A stretch of DNA of 64,000 bases, taken from contig CALXKS010000005.1 of the NCBI GenBank assembly GCA_944389015.1, positions 1 through 64,000 on the forward strand, written 5' to 3'. This document shows positions 17,511 to 26,064 of the stretch, piece after piece. This DNA is from an uncultured Spirochaetaceae bacterium (GTDB lineage: Bacteria > Spirochaetota > Spirochaetia > Sphaerochaetales > Sphaerochaetaceae). The notes under the pieces are model-generated. The model searched no databases and was not told the origin of the DNA. It was given only the letters and a program-made list of their open reading frames with translations. How positions within the stretch are numbered: position 1 is the stretch's first letter; the number at the start of each line of letters is the position of its first letter. The translations under genes were made by a program, and so were the position numbers.

Positions 17511-19012
17511 TTCAGCCCTCCATCCATACTGAAAACTGCGTTCATGACCGTTTCCTCTGTCAGTCCTTCTGCTTCGAATTCTGCAGTCTTCCTCCCTTCA
17601 CTCATGACCATCACCCGGTCGGAAACACCAAGGATTTCCGGAAGCTCGGATGAAATCATCATTACTGCCATCCCTGATTCCGCAAGTCTGCGGAGTATGG
17701 AATGGATCATGGATTTCGCACCGACATCGACACCGCGTGTAGGCTCATCGACAATAAGCACAGAGGGCTTTGCTGCCAGCCATTTCGCAAAAAGTATCTT
17801 CTGCTGGTTTCCTCCGGAAAGATTCCGGATCCGGAATCTGCTGCAATCCGAAGGATGAACATCAAGCTCTTTGATATAGTCATCGGTAATCTGGCTTATC
17901 ATTCCCTGATTCAGGAATCCAGCACGGCTGCATACAGACCTGAGACAAGCGGAAACAACGTTCTCACGGACTTCCATATCTACAAATAGTCCTGAGATCT
18001 TCCGGTCCTCCGAGAGGTAGCAGACACCATGGGCAACTGCATCGGAAGGGCTTCTGAAAGATATCTCCTCTCCATTGAGATATACAGTACCTTCATCAAG
18101 TCCATCTGCTCCGAAAACAGAAAGCGCGACCTCTGTTCTTCCAGCTCCTACAAGCCCGAACACACCAAGGATCTCACCTTTCTTCAAGGAGAAATCGATG
18201 TTATTGAACTTGTTCTTGCGGGAAAGTCCTTTGCTGCTCAGAATCACCTGTCCATCCCTGCTTGATGCACGAGGAGGATACAAGCGCCCAAGATCTCTTC
18301 CAACCATCATCCTGATGATTGTCGCTTCGTCCATCTCATCTCTGGTAAGGGTACCTGTTCTCACACCATCGCGCAGTACGGAAACCTTATCGGAGATTCT
18401 TATGATCTCATTGAGCTTATGGCTGATGAAAATTATCGAGACACCCTTCTTCTTAAGATCATCGAGAATCTCGAAAAGCCGATCGGCTTCCTTATCGGAT
18501 AAAGCACTTGTAGGTTCGTCAAGAATCAATATCCTTACTTTCTTGGCAATTACCTTCGCAATCTCCACTATCTGCTGCATACCGACGCTTAGATTTCCCG
18601 CTATCTCCGTAGGATCTATATCAGCACCTACTTCAGCAAGAGCAGCTTTAGCATCGCTGTTCATCTTCTTCCAGTTGATGAATCCGGCTTTATATACAGG
18701 CTCACAGTTGACAAAGACATTCTGAGCAACCGTCATATTGCCGACTATGCTCAGCTCCTGATGCACAATCCCTATTCCATGGGCATAAGCCTCAATAGGA
18801 GAATGCATGACTATGGGTTTCCCATCAAGGATGACCTCTCCGGAATCTGCCCTGTATATTCCTCCTATTATCTTCATCAGGGTCGATTTGCCTGCACCAT
18901 TCTCACCGATGATGGAGTGGATCTCCCCTTTCTCAAACTGCATATTCACATCAGTGAGAACTTTATTCGCACCGAAGGATTTTGTAATATTCTTAAGCTC
19001 AAGGACACTCAT
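17507..19012 (-). CDS. sugar ABC transporter ATP-binding protein, RbsA/MglA type
   Basis: This 501-residue protein has two fused ABC ATPase domains. The first has a full Walker A, GENGAGKSTLMK (about 36-47), and the signature 'LSVGMQQ'. The second has the degenerate GLVGAGRTEVA that is normal for CUT2 ATPases, followed by LSGGNQQKILFAKW and a Walker B 'VLIVDEPTRG'. It powers the importer formed with the two RbsC-like permeases. It overlaps both permease genes by 4 bp. Confidence 0.95.
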   Translation of the reverse strand: MSVLELKNITKSFGANKVLTDVNMQFEKGEIHSIIGENGAGKSTLMKIIGGIYRADSGEVILDGKPIVMHSPIEAYAHGIGIVHQELSIVGNMTVAQNVFVNCEPVYKAGFINWKKMNSDAKAALAEVGADIDPTEIAGNLSVGMQQIVEIAKVIAKKVRILILDEPTSALSDKEADRLFEILDDLKKKGVSIIFISHKLNEIIRISDKVSVLRDGVRTGTLTRDEMDEATIIRMMVGRDLGRLYPPRASSRDGQVILSSKGLSRKNKFNNIDFSLKKGEILGVFGLVGAGRTEVALSVFGADGLDEGTVYLNGEEISFRSPSDAVAHGVCYLSEDRKISGLFVDMEVRENVVSACLRSVCSRAGFLNQGMISQITDDYIKELDVHPSDCSRFRIRNLSGGNQQKILFAKWLAAKPSVLIVDEPTRGVDVGAKSMIHSILRRLAESGMAVMMISSELPEILGVSDRVMVMSEGRKTAEFEAEGLTEETVMNAVFSMDGGLK

Positions 19013-19974
19013 GCGGTCCTCCTTTCACGGATCTTGTTTCTGATCACATCAATCGCGACGGCCACGATAAGCATTATTCCGCTTATCGCTCCGGACCAGT
19101 TAGGAGATCCGTTGAACATAATGAATACATTGTTTACCAGCGCAACAAGAATTACTCCGAGAGCTGTTCCCAGGAAGCTTCCCTCGCCTCCTGCCATATT
19201 GGCGCCACCTATCACCGCTGCTGATATCGCCTTCATCTCAAACGAGAGGCCATAGCTGGCATGGCCCATTCCGAGGCTGCCTGTCATCAGGACTGCTGCT
19301 ATTCCCGCCATCAATCCGCTTATGCCATAGCCGATGATCTTCACGAGATCCGACGATATTCCAGAGAGGAATGCAGCTCTTCCATTGGCTCCGACATAGT
19401 ACATGCTCTTCAAAGGGCGGAAATTCACCGACAGGATTGCAAGAGCTACCATTATCAGAACGGAGATGAGTATCTTATTTGGAATAAAGAGAAAAGATCC
19501 TCTGGCTATATTCAGATATGCTTCTGGCAGATTCGCGACAAAATATCCGCTTGTCAGTACATAGCACATTCCCCTGCATATACTCATTGAGCCAAGCGTT
19601 GCTACAAAAGGAGCAACATGCACTTTCGCAATAAGAAGACCATTGAAACAGCCTATAGCCAGACCGAATGCCAAAGCCGCCAGAACGGCAACTCCTGTAG
19701 GAATTCCGCTCTGGGCCATTAATGTTGCGATTATCCCCGAAAGAGCAAGGACCGCACCGACGGAAAGATCAACACCTCCGAGGATAATTACGAAAGTCAT
19801 TCCGCAAGCTAAAAGCAGATCATATGAAAGATTTGAGAATATGGCCTCAATATTGCTTCTGGCATAGAAGAGCTCACCTTTTGCAAAACACATGAATACA
19901 TAAATCAGTGCAATTGTGATGATCAGGGTAAGCTCTCTGTTTCCTATCTTCAATTTGAATCTGCTCAACTTCAT
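19009..19974 (-). CDS. sugar ABC transporter permease, RbsC type (first)
   Basis: This 321-residue CUT2 permease contains 'VIILGGVDLSVGAVLALSG' and 'AVIGGANMAGGEGSFLGT', the conserved cytoplasmic and coupling regions of RbsC proteins. It starts one base after the M24-protein stop codon and overlaps the ATPase gene by 4 bp. The order peptidase-like/permease/ATPase/permease/binding protein/ROK indicates one tightly packed transcription unit. Confidence 0.92.
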   Translation of the reverse strand: MKLSRFKLKIGNRELTLIITIALIYVFMCFAKGELFYARSNIEAIFSNLSYDLLLACGMTFVIILGGVDLSVGAVLALSGIIATLMAQSGIPTGVAVLAALAFGLAIGCFNGLLIAKVHVAPFVATLGSMSICRGMCYVLTSGYFVANLPEAYLNIARGSFLFIPNKILISVLIMVALAILSVNFRPLKSMYYVGANGRAAFLSGISSDLVKIIGYGISGLMAGIAAVLMTGSLGMGHASYGLSFEMKAISAAVIGGANMAGGEGSFLGTALGVILVALVNNVFIMFNGSPNWSGAISGIMLIVAVAIDVIRNKIRERRTA

Positions 19975-19975
19975 C

Positions 19976-21253
19976 TTAAATTCCCTTTCCTACAAGATCC
20001 TGGACATCCACTGGGAGATCAGTGCATGCAACTACTGTATTACCCTTCTTCAGGAAGGCATTCTCAACACAGCCGCCAGCAATCTGCTCGTCAGGATATC
20101 CATAGCAGCCAAGATCAAGCATTATCCCAACATTCTTCCCGTACTTCTCCTCTTTGGTCGGAGTGATGACCATAGGCTCAAGACACTCTGTAAGTCCGGT
20201 GCCATGGCATGTGCTGTAGAAGTGATAAAGTTTCATATTTCTTCCGTTGATATCAACAGAAGCAAAGTAGTTTCTTGCAGCGAGATCTATGAGATTCGAT
20301 GGAAGATCATTCTCGCATACCTCATACAATGCTTTCTCTGCACGTCTGAATGCTTCATTCATGCAATCAAAGTACTCTTTCTGAAGCTGCGTTCTCTCTC
20401 CCATGACAAAGGCTCTGCGGCATACACCCTTATAACCTTCGAAGCTGGGACTGATTCCGACCTGGACAATTTCGCCCTCCTTGATGACCTTGTTCGTTGC
20501 AGGTCCGATAACAGTCTTGCAGCGCCATCCGGAGTTGACGATCGTCTCGAAACCGAATCCGACAGCACCTAAGGCCTTTGCCGTGAAATCACCGACTGCA
20601 GCTACTTCAGTCTCCCTGAGTCCCGGCCTTGCTACAGCAAGCATTGCACGTACTGCGGCACATGCTATGGTGTCAGCCATCTGCATGCACTTGAATTCAT
20701 TCTCGCTCTTCTCATATCTGAGATCCTCAAGGATCGAAGCGCTGTCAACAACCTCCGCCCCGAAGTTGCTCCTGAGGAAATCATAGAACTTCGCAGGAAC
20801 GAGATCGTATGCGGAGATAACGCCGATCTTCTTTACATCATGCCCGACATAATCAGCAATGATCTGAAGCAGGTTACCGCGCTCAACGCCTTCATAGTAC
20901 TCATCAGGGATGCTGAATTCATTTACAAAGCATGTAGGAAGATCAAGACCGACCTCTGATGCAAGAATACCGGATTCAGGACCAGCAAGGATCATCGGGC
21001 GCTTTCCCGGTGTTATCACACCACTTGCACGCTCAATATTCGGATTGTATCCAGTAAGATATATGCCATCGCCTGGCATTTCCCTATACCAGAAGAAGAA
21101 AGCCATATCGAGCCCTTCCTTCTCCATTCTGGCCCAGACCTTCTTATACCTTTCATCATATTCTGAGAGAGGAATCTGGAAACCCTTGTCGATCTTTTTC
21201 TCATAGGATGAGATGATATTCTCCATCTTTTCAAAATCAGCGACTGACAGCAT
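19976..21253 (-). CDS. M24-fold protein, creatinase-like (metal-site residues missing)
   Basis: This 425-residue protein has an N-terminal creatinase/prolidase domain (about 30-180) and a C-terminal pita-bread domain. M24 aminopeptidases bind two metals through D, D, H, E, E. Here the first two sites read VQVG (Gly266) and YKGVCRR (Lys275-Gly276). His350 in CHGTG and Glu397 in GCVEN remain, and the first Glu site reads MLDL. Loss of both Asp is typical of creatinase, a metal-free C-N hydrolase, or of inactive members. AAGGAG precedes the ATG. As first gene of a CUT2 sugar ABC operon it may act on an amide, guanidino or amino-sugar-like substrate. Function not assigned. Confidence 0.75.
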   Translation of the reverse strand: MLSVADFEKMENIISSYEKKIDKGFQIPLSEYDERYKKVWARMEKEGLDMAFFFWYREMPGDGIYLTGYNPNIERASGVITPGKRPMILAGPESGILASEVGLDLPTCFVNEFSIPDEYYEGVERGNLLQIIADYVGHDVKKIGVISAYDLVPAKFYDFLRSNFGAEVVDSASILEDLRYEKSENEFKCMQMADTIACAAVRAMLAVARPGLRETEVAAVGDFTAKALGAVGFGFETIVNSGWRCKTVIGPATNKVIKEGEIVQVGISPSFEGYKGVCRRAFVMGERTQLQKEYFDCMNEAFRRAEKALYEVCENDLPSNLIDLAARNYFASVDINGRNMKLYHFYSTCHGTGLTECLEPMVITPTKEEKYGKNVGIMLDLGCYGYPDEQIAGGCVENAFLKKGNTVVACTDLPVDVQDLVGKGI

Positions 21254-21277
21254 TATTATTTTCTCCTTGATTTAATA

Positions 21278-21298
21278 ATAAGTATTTTTATAAGTATT
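21278..21298. promoter_or_regulatory. tandem ATAAGTATT repeat, candidate operator
   Basis: ATAAGTATT occurs at 21278-21286 and 21290-21298, a 12-bp period, between the -10 box and the ribosome site of the M24/ABC operon. Binding there would block transcription, so the ROK protein of the operon is a candidate ligand. Confidence 0.3.
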
Positions 21299-21326
21299 AT
21301 AATAATTCAAAAAATAACGCTGTCAA
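21296..21326 (-). promoter_or_regulatory. promoter of the M24/sugar ABC operon
   Basis: On the minus strand TTGACA (21326-21321) and TATAAT (21301-21296) are both perfect consensus hexamers. The spacer is 19 bp, longer than the optimal 17, which suggests a weak or activator-dependent promoter. Confidence 0.55.
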
Positions 21327-21497
21327 CAAAAATCTATCACAGAAAATTGAAGGCCCCACAGCGATGCCATGGAGCCAATGGATATTAATAAGAGATTTGA
21401 GGATTGAGATCTCTTTCTCCCTTGTTCATCTGGAGGGATCATTCCCTCTCCGTTCAGGTTTCATCAAAGGACAAATGCATGAAACCCGTATTCTCTT

Positions 21498-21941
21498 CTA
21501 TTTCTCTGCAAGCAAAGCAGTGAAGTCTACTGGTACCCCGGAGACATCTCCCCCGCACTGCAGAGTGAGCAGGTTCATCACAAGATTCATAGAGATGGTC
21601 ATTTCATACTCAGGTATGACTATGCTGTACATATCTCCAGTAGGATACTGGTTGATCATATAGCCGATATCATGATCATCGAGATAGCCGAAAATCTTCA
21701 CATCCTCAGCAGGAGCAAGTCCCAGACCATTATCCTTTATTGTTGCATATATCTCATTGTCATCGAACTGTATCACACCATCCATGGCCGTTGTCTGCCC
21801 GTTATATATGAACGACACACATTCGAATGCACGTCCCGATAGCCACGATGGCACCTTTGTGCTTATCCCTGTATCCGCAGGACATCCTGCAAACAACAGG
21901 ACCGCAATGGCTATGCATATGGCTATAGCTATCTTTCTCAT
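21498..21941 (-). CDS. small lipoprotein of unknown function
   Basis: This 147-residue exported lipoprotein starts MRKIAIAICIAIAVLLFAGC; the lipobox LFAGC places the lipidated Cys at residue 20. The mature part looks beta-rich with repeated D-x-G/N turns and has no recognised domain ('GVIQFDDNEIYATIKDNG', 'YLDDHDIGYMINQYPTGD'). The reading frame is open further upstream, but GGGAGGAG lies 6 nt before the ATG at 21941, which fixes the start. It lies downstream of the HTH ORF and the giant lipoprotein gene in the same direction. Confidence 0.75.
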   Translation of the reverse strand: MRKIAIAICIAIAVLLFAGCPADTGISTKVPSWLSGRAFECVSFIYNGQTTAMDGVIQFDDNEIYATIKDNGLGLAPAEDVKIFGYLDDHDIGYMINQYPTGDMYSIVIPEYEMTISMNLVMNLLTLQCGGDVSGVPVDFTALLAEK

Positions 21942-22047
21942 ATTCTTCTCCTCCCCTCTCAGGATGCGCATCAATCGATGACTCATGCCCAGCCTGAGGC
22001 ATTCCGGGCCTCCTTTTTCAAGGCCAGCCCGGACAAATATCTCCATA

Positions 22048-22260
22048 TTACAGGGAAGTCGTCTTCCCCCATTCACGGTACGCCCATGACTCATCACCCT
22101 GTGCATACCGACGCCTGTAATCCCTTACCGTGTATATGTTCAGCCCGGTCTTTGCAGCCGTCTTCTTATACCCGTTTCCTTCCTGAAATAAAGTCAGGCA
22201 TTCCTTTCTCTTATCTAGCGGGACCCAGTGCCTCTGCCGGAGAGAATTTCTTTCTTCCAT
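22048..22260 (-). CDS. short helix-turn-helix ORF, IS3/IS150 orfA-like
   Basis: This 70-residue ORF encodes 'LDKRKECLTLFQEGNGYKKT' followed by 'AAKTGLNIYTVRDYRRRY', the layout of the first HTH domain of IS3/IS150-type transposases. GGAGGG lies 9 nt before the ATG, so it is probably translated. No orfB or continuation is visible downstream, and a lipoprotein gene starts about 100 bp on. It is either a truncated insertion sequence or a stand-alone small DNA-binding protein. The strong hairpin at 22282-22305 lies just upstream. Confidence 0.5.
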   Translation of the reverse strand: MEERNSLRQRHWVPLDKRKECLTLFQEGNGYKKTAAKTGLNIYTVRDYRRRYAQGDESWAYREWGKTTSL

Positions 22261-22281
22261 ACTTCAGTTCCCTCCCGAGTA

Positions 22282-22305
22282 CCTGCACCCCTTACGGGAT
22301 GCAGG
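22282..22305. repeat. hairpin between giant lipoprotein gene and HTH ORF
   Basis: CCTGCA-CCC (22282-22290) pairs with GGG-a-TGCAGG (22296-22305) with one bulge. Neither side has a T-run, so it is not a standard intrinsic terminator. It may be an insertion-sequence end or an mRNA 3'-stabilising hairpin. Confidence 0.4.
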
Positions 22306-22330
22306 AATGAGTATCAATCAGCAATCGGTC

Positions 22331-25300
22331 TTAAGCCTTTATTGTAAGGTTAAGAGTAACGACTTTTTCAGCCTCCGCTCCTGTCGTATCGGTATAGCCG
22401 AATACGAAATTGATCTTTGATGCATGATTAGGAGTAATAGTACCTGTCATAGGCTCAAGCTCCGTTGTCTCAGGATCATATGCATCAAGGCAGTACCCCT
22501 TAAGCTCAAGAACTGTGTCATCACCATGTTCTTTTATGGATTCTGTATCATAGCCGAACTTGGTAAGATCATATTCCTCGAGAAGATACATTTTGCCTTC
22601 TGCAATCTCCGTTGCTGTCTCATCATCATAGACAAGCTTGATAGAACTCTCTTCTGTATAAGAAGTGCCGGAGAATGTGAACTTTGCCTGCTTTATTACT
22701 TTTTCACCTGTTGCATCAACATATTCGATGTTGGCAGTCACAGTATTCTCGCCTTCGACAACAACCTGACCAGTTGTATAGACAAACGTCACTGTAGGCT
22801 CAGCTGGTGTACCTACTGCATCTTCTTCATCGAAATTGAGAGTGTAAGCAGCAAATCCCTCTGTGAAAATATCAGAAGAAAGAGACTTATCTACAAGTGC
22901 TATGAACTCATCGGAAGGCTCAATAGCAGGTGTTGTCACATTCCAGTAAGAAGTTCCAGCGGCAACACTTATTTCTTCACTTGTTTCTTTTACATATGCA
23001 GCACCAGTATCAGCATCAGTCAGTGTCACAGAGACCTTATAGCCAGTCTGCTCTGCTGCTGTGAACTCTGCAGGAAGCTCTGCTACAGGAGCACCATTCT
23101 GGAATACATCATAGTCCTCGATGTCCTTTGCAACATAGCCTTTATCGTTCTTTGTGTTGACTATCCATGTGATCTCATCACCAATCAAGCCAGTTGTCGC
23201 ACTTGGAGTAACCTCGACTGTTGCTACCTTTTCAGGAGCACCAAGCTCAACAGGGAACTCTGCAGAGAATCCATCATATGTTACCTGGAGATAAAGGTCA
23301 GCAAGAACTTCTGTTCCATCATAAGGGGAATCCTTAGCAGTTGCTTCGACAAACTTATCACCGACCATGAAACCATATGCAAGAGTTACATCAGTGAATG
23401 TCTCAGTGATTTCATCATCCTCACCATAGTCATAGGATACTGTGAGTGACTTAATGACATTAGCCACAGCAGGATCAGCAAGAGCTGTTGACAGCATATC
23501 TGCATCATAGTACTGAGCTGCAGGTCCAACATAGGTATCTGCAAATTCAATTGCAAGACCATCTACCTTTGGCTCTCTTTCGTCAACTGCAAGAGCTGCT
23601 GATGCAGCAGTAACACCTCTGTACTCAACTCCAACATAAAGCTTAGTATCTTCTTCTGAAGGAACAACAGTTACCGGAGTCTCAGGAGCTTTGCCAGTTG
23701 AATCTGTTGTGTAATACAGAGTAAGGTCATCAGCATTCTCGAAGAATGTCTTATCAGAGCCAACAGTAATGGAAATCCTGAAATCATTGAAGTCCGGAGC
23801 TGAGAGATCCTCACCTTTGTAGTAGGTCTTATCCTCAACATTCGGATTATCAGCAACAGCAAGAGTTACTGTCGTGAAGTCGGCATCTGCAAGCGCCCTT
23901 GTAGCAGTCTTTCCTGCATACTCAACAGCAAGGAAAACAGTGTTAGCTACTGGAGCAGTTGTGAAATCATAATCCTGAAGAGCAAAGCCATCAGCATCTA
24001 CAAACGCATATGTGAGGCCTTCTGTATCAGCAGGAATTGTCTCGTCTGATTCATCAGAGTAATTAATTACCACATTGAAATCGATATCATCAACAGTAGG
24101 TGCGACTGTTCCATAATCATACTTAGGAATAGAAGCTCCGCTTACGGATATGGTTATTTTGCTGATCTCTTTACCAACAACAAAACTTACGTCAGAAGTT
24201 TCTGCCTTTACACCAAGGTACTCAGCTGTGACACAGTAAATTGCATCAGCTTTTGCTACAGTACCTGCAGCAATTGCATTGCCAGTTTCATCTGCATAGC
24301 CAAGCTCTACTCCATCTTCTGCTGTAAGATTGCGTGCAATCACTCTGGGTTCTCCGTCAACGTTCGCTGTCAGATTGACAGTAACCCAGCTGTCATCGAT
24401 CTCAGGAAGCGCAGCACCTGCAGCAAGCTTGAGAGCTGTCTTGCCAGCTTCTGTCAGATCTGCAGAAAGAGTAAGATCTCCACCTTTAACAACAGTAACT
24501 GCATTAATTTCAGATCCTTCTGTATCAAAAGATGTCTTGGAATGGCCATTGACTGTGACCTTGATTCCAACTTCTGTAGCAGATGCAAGATCCTCAACAG
24601 CAATCTCCTCGCCATACTTGTTGACATATGAAAGCTCTACGCCCTCGAAGCTTACAAGATCCGTTTTCTTAGCGGCAGAGATAGCTCTGGAAGTTGCAGC
24701 ATCTGTGTATCCTTCATAGTAAACCTGTACATCTACATCATCTTCGCCTGGAACAGGAAGCTCTGCATACTCAAGAGCAGGAAGATATGCACCTTCTTTT
24801 ACAGTTACAGAAGCAATGCCTGTGATCTTGTCTGCTGTGAATGCAGGATTCTGGTCTGGAAGACATGAGAATTCATATACAGCCTGTGCATCTCCGCCGA
24901 CATTTGACTTGATAGTCACAGATGCAGGAACTGCGGATGATGTAGGCTCAAGTCCGCCCTCATATGTGATTCCGTATTCGTTACCAGCATCTGTTGCAAC
25001 AAAGTCATACTCTTCCTGAGAAAGGGTCATTGTCTTTTCTGCACCTGTCTTGTCATAGTATGATGCGACAACTGTGAACTGTGACTTGAGTACATTAAGA
25101 CCGGCAAGATCGGTGTTCTTGATCTCAGCAGGTCCTGTGATTGTCAGAGCCTGGATATCATAGATATCGATGCCTGCCTTTGCAAATACAATCTCACCAA
25201 CCTGGTTCTCTCCGATCCTGGCCCTGACTGTATCTCCAAGATCAACCTTACCAGTAGCACTACTTGATTCATCAACAAGAATAATGGTATTGGCAAGCTC

Positions 25301-25504
25301 ATACTGGCTGCCATTCATGTCGATGCCATATACCTTGAAGTTGGTAGGCAGGAAGTTCTGTCCTGTAAGGAAGTCCACCTCCTGTACGATTTTTCCCGAT
25401 TCAAAGTATGCAGGATACTTTGCCTGATATGAACAGCCCACCATAGTGAGAAGGGCTATTGCCACCACGGCAAACGATACAAAGATTGATTTTCGTTCTC
25501 TCAT
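22331..25504 (-). CDS. giant acidic repeat lipoprotein, probably surface-exposed
   Basis: This 1057-residue lipoprotein has a signal peptide ending LLTMVGC. The remainder is acidic and beta-rich, built from about ten Ig-like units of some 90-100 residues. Each opens with 'V..I.V..G..P....' and contains 'V.V.Y.....'. Such arrays occur in bacterial surface adhesins and scaffold proteins; no enzymatic motif is visible. The ATG at 25504 is preceded by AAGGAGAGG. A TTG 6 nt upstream is in frame but poorly placed. The promoter at 25539-25569 contains a G9 tract. A surface antigen subject to on/off switching is an inference from that layout. Confidence 0.75.
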   Translation of the reverse strand: MRERKSIFVSFAVVAIALLTMVGCSYQAKYPAYFESGKIVQEVDFLTGQNFLPTNFKVYGIDMNGSQYELANTIILVDESSSATGKVDLGDTVRARIGENQVGEIVFAKAGIDIYDIQALTITGPAEIKNTDLAGLNVLKSQFTVVASYYDKTGAEKTMTLSQEEYDFVATDAGNEYGITYEGGLEPTSSAVPASVTIKSNVGGDAQAVYEFSCLPDQNPAFTADKITGIASVTVKEGAYLPALEYAELPVPGEDDVDVQVYYEGYTDAATSRAISAAKKTDLVSFEGVELSYVNKYGEEIAVEDLASATEVGIKVTVNGHSKTSFDTEGSEINAVTVVKGGDLTLSADLTEAGKTALKLAAGAALPEIDDSWVTVNLTANVDGEPRVIARNLTAEDGVELGYADETGNAIAAGTVAKADAIYCVTAEYLGVKAETSDVSFVVGKEISKITISVSGASIPKYDYGTVAPTVDDIDFNVVINYSDESDETIPADTEGLTYAFVDADGFALQDYDFTTAPVANTVFLAVEYAGKTATRALADADFTTVTLAVADNPNVEDKTYYKGEDLSAPDFNDFRISITVGSDKTFFENADDLTLYYTTDSTGKAPETPVTVVPSEEDTKLYVGVEYRGVTAASAALAVDEREPKVDGLAIEFADTYVGPAAQYYDADMLSTALADPAVANVIKSLTVSYDYGEDDEITETFTDVTLAYGFMVGDKFVEATAKDSPYDGTEVLADLYLQVTYDGFSAEFPVELGAPEKVATVEVTPSATTGLIGDEITWIVNTKNDKGYVAKDIEDYDVFQNGAPVAELPAEFTAAEQTGYKVSVTLTDADTGAAYVKETSEEISVAAGTSYWNVTTPAIEPSDEFIALVDKSLSSDIFTEGFAAYTLNFDEEDAVGTPAEPTVTFVYTTGQVVVEGENTVTANIEYVDATGEKVIKQAKFTFSGTSYTEESSIKLVYDDETATEIAEGKMYLLEEYDLTKFGYDTESIKEHGDDTVLELKGYCLDAYDPETTELEPMTGTITPNHASKINFVFGYTDTTGAEAEKVVTLNLTIKA

Positions 25505-25538
25505 CGTCAATCCTCTCCTTAGTTTATCTTCTCAATAG

Positions 25539-25569
25539 ACGATACCCCCCCCCGGTACAATTTTGTCAA
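25539..25569 (-). promoter_or_regulatory. promoter with a G9 tract in its spacer
   Basis: On the minus strand TTGACA (25569-25564) is followed by AAATTGTACC, nine G and then TATCGT (25544-25539). The spacer is therefore 19 bp; with seven G it would be the optimal 17. The same -10 sequence TATCGT is used by the nfo promoter at 32568. The start codon lies 35 bp downstream of the -10. Confidence 0.65.
25545..25553. repeat. homopolymer of nine C (nine G on the minus strand)
   Basis: This run is exactly the downstream half of the spacer between -35 and -10 of the giant lipoprotein promoter. Tracts of this length are prone to slipped-strand changes. Confidence 0.95.
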
Positions 25570-25659
25570 GTGTTTTTTAGGGATTGAACGAACTTTTTTG
25601 AAATTATGGCATAAGAATGCCGCTGGCGGATTGCCAGCAGCTGTGTTTGCTTTTGTGTT

Positions 25660-26064
25660 TTATATTGCTGTTGTCGGAGAGAACAGTATCCTTACAGATG
25701 AAGGCCTTGTGCTTACAGCAAGCCCATCCTCCGTGAAGATGTCATTATTGTAGTGAAGGGCAACAGGAACACGGGCAATACCTTCACTCTCTACTTCAGA
25801 GAAGTCCGCAGATGCTGAGATCTCCGCAGGGTCCACAAGATAAATTATGCTATCCGGTCCAGTGATTACGATCTCGATCGTATCAGGGACGAGTGATACT
25901 GCGACAAATCCTTCCGGGAGCGTTACATCAAGAGGAACTGTAACAACCCGGTCATTGACATTGAGCACTTTCACTGCAAGAACAATGAAAAGTGCTATCA
26001 GGAAAGAGAAGATCTTCGCTATCCAGTTGGAAAGAAGGCTTGATATTATCTTACTCTGCTTCAT
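25660..26064 (-). CDS. cdaR: YbbR-domain protein, CdaA regulator
   Basis: This 134-residue protein has one N-terminal membrane segment (about 14-38) and a single extracytoplasmic YbbR-like beta domain ('VTVPLDVTLPEGFVAVSLVPDTIEIVIT', given here as two neighbouring strands, 55-82). CdaR proteins of Firmicutes carry several YbbR domains and modulate the diadenylate cyclase; this is a minimal one-domain form. GGAGG lies 7 nt before the ATG at 26064. The gene overlaps cdaA by 14 bp, so the pair is co-translated. Confidence 0.85.
   Translation of the reverse strand: MKQSKIISSLLSNWIAKIFSFLIALFIVLAVKVLNVNDRVVTVPLDVTLPEGFVAVSLVPDTIEIVITGPDSIIYLVDPAEISASADFSEVESEGIARVPVALHYNNDIFTEDGLAVSTRPSSVRILFSPTTAI

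Noticed and set aside
17507-19012. Degenerate second Walker A of the RbsA-type ATPase as a sign of a broken gene
   Set aside because: GLVGAGRTE in the second domain is normal for CUT2 sugar ATPases.
22282-22305. Intrinsic terminator of the giant lipoprotein gene
   Set aside because: No T-run on either strand; kept only as a hairpin.
22424-23449. 341-codon Cys-rich open frame on the plus strand
   Set aside because: Antisense to the giant repeat lipoprotein, whose lipobox, SD and promoter are clear. The opposite frame has no such signals.
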